From Symbiodinium natans (lineage: Eukaryota > Sar > Dinophyceae > Suessiales > Symbiodiniaceae): a stretch of DNA of 64,000 bases. Location: the NCBI GenBank assembly GCA_905221605.1, contig CAJNDS010000313.1:845275-909274 (forward strand), given 5' to 3'. A program made the translations under genes and the position numbers. Positions 45,101 to 52,100 of this stretch are shown here, in pieces. Position 1 is the stretch's first letter, and each line of letters starts with the position of its first letter. Below the pieces are notes generated by a model. The model saw nothing but the letters and a program-made list of their open reading frames with translations. It ran no database searches and was not told where the DNA came from.

Positions 45101-47516
45101 TTAGGGCTTAGGGTTTCTTATGACACCTGGAAGTCGACTGGCAGTTGTGAGATCCGCTTCCCACCCACCGGCAGTCCCTCAGAATTCAAGGGTGCATTAT
45201 GCACCCAGGGGCTCCATCCTGCTGAGAGCCTCACTCCTAAACCCTAAACCCTAAACCCTACACCGTAAGCCCTAAACCCTAAACCCTAAACCCTAACCCC
45301 TAGAAGGGTACCCGTTTAGTTCCTGGGCTCCTCCTGGGTCTAGCAGAACTGCTCTTCTAAACTAGGGTTTTCCTATTAGAAGGCGGCCCTTATCAGTCCC
45401 AGCCAAACCCTAACCTGTGCTCTCTCTCTCTCTCTCTCCCTCTCCCTCCCTGCCTGGGTCCATGTACCTATACAGTATACGCTTGCTGTTCAGGGTTTAG
45501 GGTTGAGGGTTTATAGGGTTTAGGGCTTAGGTTCGGGGTTTAGGGTTTAGGGTTTAGGGTTTAGGGTTTAGGGCTTAGGGCTTAGGGTTTAGGGTTTAGG
45601 GTTTAGGGTTCATGGTCTAGAGGGTTCCCGCGAATTAGCTACACGGACCCAGTAAAAAACTCTACTTGAAGGTGTCAGGGGTACTTAGAAGTGAGAGGTT
45701 GAAATCTGTACAGTGGCAGGATCGCCCTGGATGCAAATGCATCTTCACATGCCTCTAGTTTATGGTTTAGGGTTTGGGGGTAGTTTAGGGTTTAGGGTTT
45801 AGGGTTTAGGGTTTCGGGTTTAGGGTTTAGGGTTTAGGGTTCAGTAGTTAACGTCTGGAGCGGTGCACGAAGCCACGAAGATTCTGCTTCCAGAGCTATC
45901 TCTCAGCCGTCTGCATGCCGGAGAAAGTTGATCCGAGACCTACCTAAACCCTAAACCCTAAACCCTAAACCCTAAGCCCTAAACCCTAAACCCTAAACCC
46001 TAAACCCTAAACCCTAAACCCTCCACCCTAGTCTGAGTTTTAAGCTCGTGGTCAGCTCTCTAAAGTGTGGCCACCCCACAGCGCAAGGGCCGTACAAGAA
46101 CAGGGGCAAGCAAGGGGGGCCATACTTGGGAAGACTGACCAGAAGCACGTCTATCCCGAAAACTCCAAAACCCCAAACCCTAAACCCTATACTCTATGAA
46201 CCCCAACCCCAAACCCCAAACCCCAAACTCTAAACACTAAACCCTAAACACCACCACATTAAACCCCCGGTCTCTGAAGCCCTAAACTCTATAAACCCAA
46301 TGCCCTTGAAGCCCGAACTGTTTGTAGAAGTTGTAGGGCACCGCTCGGAGGTGTTCATGGTACTTATGAAGTACTTATTAACCAATTATAACTGTACTTA
46401 TGACTGCACTGATAACTGTACTTATGACCAGATTAGGGCACTTAAGGGGCTTATAAGTACAGTTAGTTAGAATTGGTGAATAAGTACCATGTCCCTCCAA
46501 GCAGACCTTGAGTCCTGGATCGTCACGCCGTAGGCTTCGCAAGCCCCCAAACACTGTTTGGTTTAGGCTATGGACTTTAGGGTTTAGGGTTTGGGGTTGA
46601 GGATGCGGGGTTTAGGGAGTAGGGTTCAGGGTTTAGGGTTTTTGGGGTTTAGGGTTTAGGGTTTTGGGTTTTGGGTTTTGGGTTTGTACCGCGTTGCAGG
46701 TGGACAGAGATGGACACAGGAGTGTGGAGGCTGGTCGCGTGGCCTTTGCCACCCCAAGCCCTAAACCCTAAGCCCTAAACCCTAAACCCTAAACCCTAAG
46801 CCCTAAACCCTAAACCCTAAACCCTAAACCCTAAGCCCTAAACCCTAAACCCTAAAGCCTAAGCCCTAAGCCCTAAACCTACGCTACTGAGCTTTGAGGC
46901 GTAGCATTTAGCCCAAGCCGCACTTTTTTCCAGCGTTCAAGTCTTGAGGTCCGCCCCAAACCCTAGAGTAAGACCTGCAAAGCCAAACCCTAGCAAGGTT
47001 TAGGGTTTTGGGGTTTAGGGTTTAGGGTTTAGGGTTTAGGGTTTAGGGTTTAGGGTTTAGGGTTTAGGGTAATTCACCAGCATTAAGGATTAGGAAGACT
47101 CCATCCTGTAGGCCCCAAACCCTCTGGTGTGGTGCCGGAGTTGGACCCTCAGGGCGAGTTGCGGACTCTCAGCCTAAACCCTAAACCCGAAATCCTAAAC
47201 CCTAAATCCTAAACCCTAAACCCTAAACCCTAAACCCTAAATCCTAAACCCTAAACCCTGGACCCTGAACCCTGTATCCCTAAACCCTAGACCTTAAACC
47301 GCGAAACTCCAGGGACAACATCGGCGTCTACAAGTGTCGGTGCCACACCCGAAGCCCGAAATCAAAAAACACTCGACCCGACATGCCCTAAACTCTACTG
47401 CAAACACACCCTCAACCCTGGTCTAGGCATGGAACCAAGCTAGGCTTAAGGTTTAGTGTTGATGGGTTTGGAAAGCCCCCCCCCCCCCCCCCCCCCCCGC
47501 CCCCCCCTCCCTCCTG

Positions 47517-47547
<31 letters not shown>

Positions 47548-48946
47548 AAAAAATAACAAAGAAACACATAGAAAAGCACACAAATATGACCAGCCTCATG
47601 GTAACAGGCCCTGAACCCTAAACCCCATCTCCTATTCTGCTTTCGTGCGGCTTACGAGGAACCCATGCAGGATATTGAGGAAGCTGCTGTCAGAGGGTTC
47701 AGGAAGATGCCAACCTGGGTGGAAACCCTAAAGCACCCGAAACCCTAGCCCTAAACCCTAAACCCTAAACCCTAAACCCTAAACTGCCTAAACCCTAAGC
47801 CCTCAACCCCAAACTTCAGCTTACAGGGCCCCCAGGGGCTCAACCGGAAAGCCTGTCCAGGTGCTAGGCCTCGCCATGCACTACCCTCCGAAGTTTCAGG
47901 CCATGACTTCGATTAGAGTTTAGGGTTTAGGGTTTAGGGTTTAGGGTTTAGGGTTTAGGGTTTAGGGTTTAGGGTTTAGGGTTTAGGGTTTAGGGTTTAG
48001 GGTTGTTGCTTGAGTTGTGCTTTTGTGGTTTTCTTAGTTTCGATGTTTAGAATTTGTTGTTTTGATGTCTAAGAAGTTGTTTATAGGGTTTGAAGGGTTG
48101 AGGGTTTGGGAGGTTTAAGGCTTGAGGGCTCTAGGTTTTTAGGGTTTTGCGTTCGGGTCCTACAGGGGGTTGCGAGCTGAGAAAGGTATGGCAGACCTGC
48201 TGGGGGATGAATTTAGGCACCCACAGGGGGGTGTTCGTGCGATGCCCTAAACAAACGTACGTCAGGTCATTCGGTTGTTGGGGGGCCGGGCGAGGTACCC
48301 CCTACCAGCCACGCCTGAGTTTAGGGTTTAGAGGGTCATGGAGTTTTGTTTCACGGAGTTTTGTTTCACATGCATGCATATATATGAAGTACGGTTTATG
48401 CTGCTGTTATTGGTGAGTGTACATACAGGTTCCTTTTTAATATTGGTGAGTGTATATTGTTGGTGTCCTTTTGCGGGTACAAGAACCCTAAACCCTAAAC
48501 CCGAAACCCTAAACCCTAAACCCTAGACCCTAGACCCTAGACCCTAATCAATGGTTACGGTTAGGGAAGCTCTAAAGGTTCAGCCTGACACCCCTATACC
48601 CCCAACGCCAAACCTTGCTCCCTACACCCCCCACACCCAGGGTTTAGGGTTTAGGGTTTGGGGTTTGGGGTTTAGGGTTTAGGGCTTGGGGTTTGGGGTT
48701 TGGGGTTTGGGGTTTAGGGTTTAAGTTTAGACCCCTCAGACTTTGGCTGGGTTGGGAGTTGGGACTGGCGCAGGTCTCTGGCAACTCGGACGTGTCACAG
48801 GCGACGATGAAGGAGCTACGGGTTCACCCGGCATCATTCGTGATCGAATCTTTTATGCGTGCAGTGTACATAGCCTAAAGAGGCGAGTGCCTATCTGCGC
48901 ATCTAGGATGCTAGCACTAATGGAGCCTGGGTCCCTAAGTTCCTAG
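39487..48946 (+). CDS. Unit F: multi-exon gene with Cys-rich exons, unknown protein
   Basis: First supported exon at 39487, last at 48740-48946 ending in TAG. No ATG was fixed. Exons are listed separately; in-phase pairs or runs include 42166→42474, 43949→44315, 44514 with 45134, and 45894→46056→46700→47659. Two exons carry CxxC pairs (44514 CAKC.. PYC; 44916 ECGFCGLPC), which suggests a zinc-binding region. Exons at 42474 and around 43845 adjoin family C and E elements. The unit may hold more than one gene, as nearly 10 kb is long even here. Confidence 0.4.
39545..39870. repeat. 8-mer GGTTTAGG / GGTTGAGG array
   Basis: About 38 units of TTTAGGGG mixed with a block of TTGAGGGG units. The two unit types are in separate blocks, which points to local tandem expansion. 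Confidence 0.9.
40394..40486 (+). CDS. Unit F exon
   Basis: Phase 1→1. Contains RHIQRKLWLSFDKVRGNL; open to the donor GTTTGGGG at 40487. Strong acceptor: CTTTTCTGTCTTTGGGCAG. Confidence 0.55.
40609..40826. mobile_element. Family C element split by a family D insertion
   Basis: GGGTCCATGTACCC at 40613 and GTACATGGACCC at 40812 are the ends. The middle is interrupted at 40640-40748 by a complete family D copy. Confidence 0.85.
40640..40748. mobile_element. Family D element nested in family C
   Basis: TGCTGAGTGAGAACACTTTACAC to TGAACTCAGCAACTCAGC. GTATATATTTG precedes and follows it, an 11-base direct repeat consistent with target duplication. Confidence 0.8.
41147..41232 (+). CDS. Unit F exon
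   Basis: Phase 2→1. Contains PSHGRGDPEAGLMAPGT. Acceptor TGCAAGCCCAG after a pyrimidine-rich stretch, donor GTAATC at 41233. Confidence 0.5.
41438..41790. repeat. GTC then GTA trinucleotide repeats
   Basis: GTC repeats broken by GGGTCGTG units (41440-41640) pass into GTAGTG and a pure GTA run (41641-41790). Open frames of poly-Ser, poly-Val, poly-Asp/Tyr here are artefacts. A further GTA run lies at 42080-42124. Confidence 0.95.
42166..42311 (+). CDS. Unit F exon
   Basis: Phase 1→0, 146 bases; the other frames have stops. Contains NQARIHSAARLWLLLPEP and DRQDPGLASR. Strong acceptor CTTTTTTGCTTCACAG, donor GTTTAAGG at 42312. Confidence 0.65.
42474..42614 (+). CDS. Unit F exon ending at a family C element, GC donor
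   Basis: Phase 0→0, 47 codons. Contains SKWDDLLKKAVQLGAYVN. Very good acceptor TTGTTCTTTTACCCAG. The donor is GCCCATGTACC, the family C end with T changed to C, giving a GC splice site. Confidence 0.65.
42615..42662. mobile_element. Family C element, internally deleted
   Basis: GCCCATGTACCTATGCAGTATC to TATGGGTACATGGA; only 48 bases remain but both ends are kept. Confidence 0.65.
42765..42908. mobile_element. Family E element
   Basis: GGAGTTTCATGGTACTCATTAACC to GGTTAATCAGTACCATGAACCTCC, near-perfect inverted ends; interior ATAAGCCCCTTAAGTGCCC. Confidence 0.85.
43262..43329 (+). CDS. Unit F exon
   Basis: Phase 0→2. Contains GRAQHGQHAESSDAAKER. Acceptor ATCTTGAG; the same frame is open back to 43180, so the start may be earlier. 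Donor GTTTTAAC at 43330. Confidence 0.5.
43429..43520 (+). CDS. Unit F exon
   Basis: Phase 0→2. Contains SFREEWPSVREPLNLPSL. Excellent acceptor GCTTTCTGTTTCCAG, donor GTTTAGGG at 43521. Confidence 0.65.
43845..43948. mobile_element. Family E element acting as an intron
   Basis: GGAGGTTCAGGGTACTTG to AGTATCCATGAACCTCTCAG. The right end CTCAG is the acceptor of the exon at 43949; GTACTTG near the left end would leave the matching phase 1. Confidence 0.7.
43949..44041 (+). CDS. Unit F exon starting at a family E element
   Basis: Phase 1→1. Contains RHHMAYSNFVARNPVESS. The acceptor AG is the last base pair of the element. Donor GTTTATG at 44042. Confidence 0.6.
44315..44405 (+). CDS. Unit F exon
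   Basis: Phase 1→2. Contains LWRACRVFKAVASGLLLR. Acceptor GTCATCAAG, donor GTGCCC at 44406. Two other frames stay open for a while. Confidence 0.5.
44514..44624 (+). CDS. Unit F exon with CxxC motif
   Basis: Phase 0→0. Contains CAKCKLWPYCRLR. Acceptor ACGTAG, donor GTGAGT at 44625, a perfect consensus. An internal GTGAGC at 44565 could split it. The Cys pattern C-x2-C-x4-C may bind zinc (inference). Confidence 0.6.
44916..45070 (+). CDS. Unit F exon with Cys-rich start
   Basis: Phase 1→0, 155 bases. Contains ECGFCGLPCLG and NFFSEAIRACEGLSWVES. Acceptor TTTTCAAG, donor GTTTAGGG at 45071. With the exon at 44514 it may form a zinc-binding segment. Confidence 0.6.
45134..45235 (+). CDS. Unit F exon
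   Basis: Incoming phase 0. Contains CEIRFPPTGSPSEFKGAL. Acceptor CACCTGGAAG; the 3' end is unclear because the open frame runs into CCCTAAA. Confidence 0.5.
45459..45655. mobile_element. Family C ends around a TTTAGGG array
   Basis: GGGTCCATGTACCTATACAGTATACGCTTG on the left and AGCTACACGGACCC on the right enclose about 150 bases of TTTAGGG-like repeats instead of the usual centre. Confidence 0.5.
45894..45926 (+). CDS. Unit F exon
   Basis: Phase 0→0 with donor GTTGAT at 45927. Reads SYLSAVCMPEK; the frame stays open to a TAA at 45946. Acceptor TGCTTCCAG. Confidence 0.45.
46056..46148 (+). CDS. Unit F exon
   Basis: Phase 0→0. Contains ARAVQEQGQARGAILGKT. Acceptor GTGGTCAG, donor GTCTAT at 46149. 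Confidence 0.55.
46345..46498. mobile_element. Family E element
   Basis: GGTGTTCATGGTACTTATG to AATAAGTACCATGTCCCTCCAAG, with ATTAACCAATTATAACTG complementary to the right half. Confidence 0.8.
46700..46738 (+). CDS. Unit F exon
   Basis: Phase 0→0. Reads VDRDGHRSVEAGR; still open beyond donor GTGGCC at 46739. Acceptor GCGTTGCAG. Confidence 0.5.
47478..47551. repeat. C-rich tract followed by A16
   Basis: Runs of C17 to C20 with few interruptions, then A16. In an intron; could serve as pyrimidine tract but no exon directly follows. Confidence 0.9.
47659..47718 (+). CDS. Unit F exon
   Basis: Phase 0→0. Contains QDIEEAAVRGFRKMPTW. Acceptor CTTACGAG, donor GTGGAA at 47719. Confidence 0.55.
47827..47917 (+). 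CDS. Unit F exon
   Basis: Phase 2→0. Contains PVQVLGLAMHYPPKFQAM. Acceptor AGCTTACAG, donor GTTTAGGG at 47918. Confidence 0.55.
48166..48230 (+). CDS. Unit F exon
   Basis: Phase 2→1. Contains RAEKGMADLLGDEFRHPQ. Acceptor GTCCTACAG, donor GTGTTC at 48231. Another frame gives a longer open stretch but a less protein-like peptide. Confidence 0.5.
48411..48486. mobile_element. Family G element
   Basis: TTGGTGAGTGTACATACAGG, internal GGTGAGTGTATATTG, end GCGGGTACAAG. The preceding frame (EVRFMLLLL) is open up to its GTGAGT. Confidence 0.65.
48740..48946 (+). CDS. Unit F last exon with stop codon
   Basis: Phase 0→stop (TAG). 68 codons, containing GLWQLGRVTGDDEGATGS and then SVHSLKRRVPICASRML. 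Acceptor CCCCTCAG. The longest single open exon in the unit. Confidence 0.6.
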   Translation, partial: TLAGLGVGTGAGLWQLGRVTGDDEGATGSPGIIRDRIFYACSVHSLKRRVPICASRMLALMEPGSLSS

Positions 48947-49004
48947 ATTAGGTTTAGGGTCTTAGGGTTTTAGCGTTTAGGGCTCTACCCTAAACCCTAA
49001 ACCC

Positions 49005-49085
49005 CCCTAACCACCCTAACCACCCTAACCACCCTAACCACCCTAACCACCCTAACCACCCTAACCACCCTAACCACCCTAAACC
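49005..49085. repeat. 9-mer CCACCCTAA tandem array
   Basis: Eight to nine copies of a 9-base unit, CCTAA plus ACCA, distinct from the 7-mer. Confidence 0.9.
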
Positions 49086-49092
49086 CCTTGAG

Positions 49093-49131
49093 GAGCTCAC
49101 TGGGATGAAGGCAAGGACTCTGCATGCAGAG
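49093..49131 (+). CDS. Unit G exon
   Basis: Phase 0→0. ELTGMKARTLHAE. Acceptor CCCTTGAG, donor GTGCCA at 49132. The Met inside could be a start. Confidence 0.4.
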
Positions 49132-52100
49132 GTGCCACCGACTGAGCCAGCCTCCTATCCCTGAAGAGTCATCCCCGAAACCCTACACCCTAAACCCTAA
49201 ACCCTAAACCCTAAGCCCTCTAAACCCCTAAACCCTAAACCCTATAAGCCTGAGCCCTGGAAAGCCCCAAACCCTGTAAACCCCAGACCTTAAACCGTAT
49301 AAGCCCAAGCCCTATAAAACCACCCGAAGCCCTACAGAGTCATTTCCTCACCCCCCCCAAAAGCTTCCCGGACCCCGACATACATCAAACCCTGAGGGCC
49401 GTGGTCTGCTTGCAGATAGCGAGCGCGAAGCTCCCCCTTTAAACCCTAGATCCTAAACCCTAAACCCTACACCCTAAACCCTAAATCCTCAACCCTAAAT
49501 CCTAAACCCTAAACCAATGTGCGGCCATTATAGGAATCAAGCAGAAACACAGTCCATTTGGATTGCGGTTAGGGTTGGGGCTTTCAATTTCAAAGGAACA
49601 ACCGAAGGCCAAGCCGGAGAAAGTCCCAAACCGATAGGCCCGAACCCAAAACACAACGAAATACCAATACCACCTTCCCCCCCCCCCCCCCTCCCCCCCC
49701 CCCTCCCCCCCCCCCTCCCCCCCCCCGCCCCCCCCCCCCCCCCCTCCCCCCCCTCCCCCCCCCTCCCCCCCCCCCCCCCCTCCCCCCCCCCCCGCCCCCC
49801 TCCCCCCCCCCTCCCCCCCCCCCTCCCCCCCTCCTCCCCCCCCCCGTCTTTCAAGGGTTTTGGGTTTAGGGTTTAGGGTTTAGGACTTAGCCTAAAGTGT
49901 CAACCCTGTTCAATCACCAGTTTGGGAAAGGTGATGCTCGTGGCCCGCTGTGCTCGGGAGGGCATCCGGACTGCTGCTGGGCTGAGATGCCTACAGTTAG
50001 GGAGTATAGGATTTAGGATTTAGGGTTTAGGACTTAGGGTGCAGGATTTAGGGTTTAGGATTCAAGATTTTATGGTGTAGGGTTTGGGGTTTAGAGTTTA
50101 GAGCTAGATTTCAGGCTTCAGGATGAGTTAGGGTTTAGGGCTCGGTCTTTAGAGTTAGGGTTGAGGGGACCGTGTTTTGGATGTGGGCGGTTGAATCCAA
50201 AACCCTGAAGCCCTAAACCCTAAACCCTAAACCCTACAGTCTAAACCCTAAACCCTAAACCCTAAACCCTAAACCCTGAACCCTAAACCCTAAAACCCTA
50301 AACCCCCAAACCAAACACTTTGCCCTTACTAGCTCCCTGAGGGGCGAGACTGAAGAACGGCCTCTGGAGATGACCTTTAGGGTTTAGGGTTTAGGGTTTA
50401 GGGTTTAGAGTTTAGGGTTTAGGGTTTAGGGTTTAGGGTTTAGGGTTTAGGGACCTTCACAGCCTAGGCTTTACAGGCAGTTTTGGCATCCAGAAACCTG
50501 AAGTCTTCAAGTCAAATGGCTCAGTGGACTTCTTTTATCACGTTTGCCCTATGTGGGTTGGTGGTCTCTCTAAGTAGGGTTTCTGCTTTATAGGGGCACT
50601 CTATTCGGGGTTCTTCTTGGGGTGTCTAGGGGCTATACTAAGGTATAAGGTTCACAGTTTTGAGGTTTCGTGTTTTTGGTTGGGTTAGGGGGTGTCGGTT
50701 GGGATGTCCCCCCCCCCCCCCCTTATACTAACAGTCCTTACTAGGGATTCTAGTACCCCCGAGTAAAATCCTACGAAGGACTGTTAGTATAAGAGAGAAC
50801 ATCCTTTAGGGTTGCAGGGCAGGGTTTCTTTTTTTGGTTAGAGCTCAAGGGCCGAGCATGTTGCGGTTAGGGGTTGAGGGTTTTTTTCGTCCCCCACACA
50901 CAAATTGTAGACCCCACTTTACACCCCCAAAAGCGTCCCAGATGCCGGAGCTCACAGAGCCAGAGTTTTGGAAGTAAGCTTTAAACCCTATCCTCAAAAC
51001 AACTCAACCAGAACGCACATTCTAGTTCACCGTGCACCCTAAAGCCCTACCAGTTCAAATCCTGTAGGCCTTAAACCCTAAACCAAGATTCTAAATCCTA
51101 AATCCTGCATCCTAAACCCCAAACCCTACATCCTCAACCCTACATCCTACACCCTAAATCCTACATCCTAAAACCTACATCCTAAACCCTAAACCTTAAA
51201 TCCTAAACCCCAAACCCTAAACCCTAAATCCTTAACCCCAAGGAAGGTGCCTGGCTATACTGCCTGCAGCCTCCGTGCACTGAGCTCAGTGCGTCCACGG
51301 AGCTGAGAGCGTGATCGGATTGGCTGTTCTTTTTTGTTTCTCTCGGCTGGGGTTTAGTTGTTAGGGTTTAGGGTTTAGGGTTTAGGCTTTAGAGTTTAGG
51401 GTTGAGGGTTCAGGGTTTAGGGAACAGTGTCTAGGAGCTGGCCATGTGGGGGTCATGTGCGGGTCGAGCTACACTGCTGAGCCATTGTGGCAGACCTGCT
51501 CTAATGGACCATCTCGCCTCAAACCATAACGCCTTCAGGACCTCACCGTGCCAAGGTGAAGGGCGTCTTCTTTATGCTAGGTGTGCCTTTACTACATCTT
51601 TATCACTTCATAAGTTTAGGGTTCCTCCATAATTTCATATTGAGGGAGCGAAAAGTTTCAACGTTTATTGGCGGGATTAACGAGCAACCAAGCATGAAAG
51701 GGGATGACGTCTCAGGCTGGAACTGCATCAAAGCCGTGATGATGGCCGGCGTCGCGCGGATTATCTTCCAGGAACCCTAAACCCTAAACCCTAAACCCTA
51801 AACCCCTAAGGTGTTTATCAGCCATTGCGAACACCTCTGAAAGTAGTAGTATAGGGGTCGGACAAGTTACTAATTAATCGTATTTCCATATGGTTTTTTT
51901 AGAATTCTACGAGAATAAATTACCTAGCAGCTAGCAGCGCTACCAAATTTGGTTGGATTTTCGCCGAAGCTGGAATCACACCGCTTGCAGATCGCTGACG
52001 TCCTCAAAGCCTTGGGAGGCCCCCCAACATTGGCAACTGAGGGTCTGGGGGCACAGATAAACCCTAAACCCCAACCCCTACATAAACCCTGAACGCCCAA

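Noticed and set aside
49517-49876. Pro-rich (+) or Gly-rich (-) protein
   Set aside because: Caused by the C-rich tract; only the first 45 codons have normal composition and no splice support was found.
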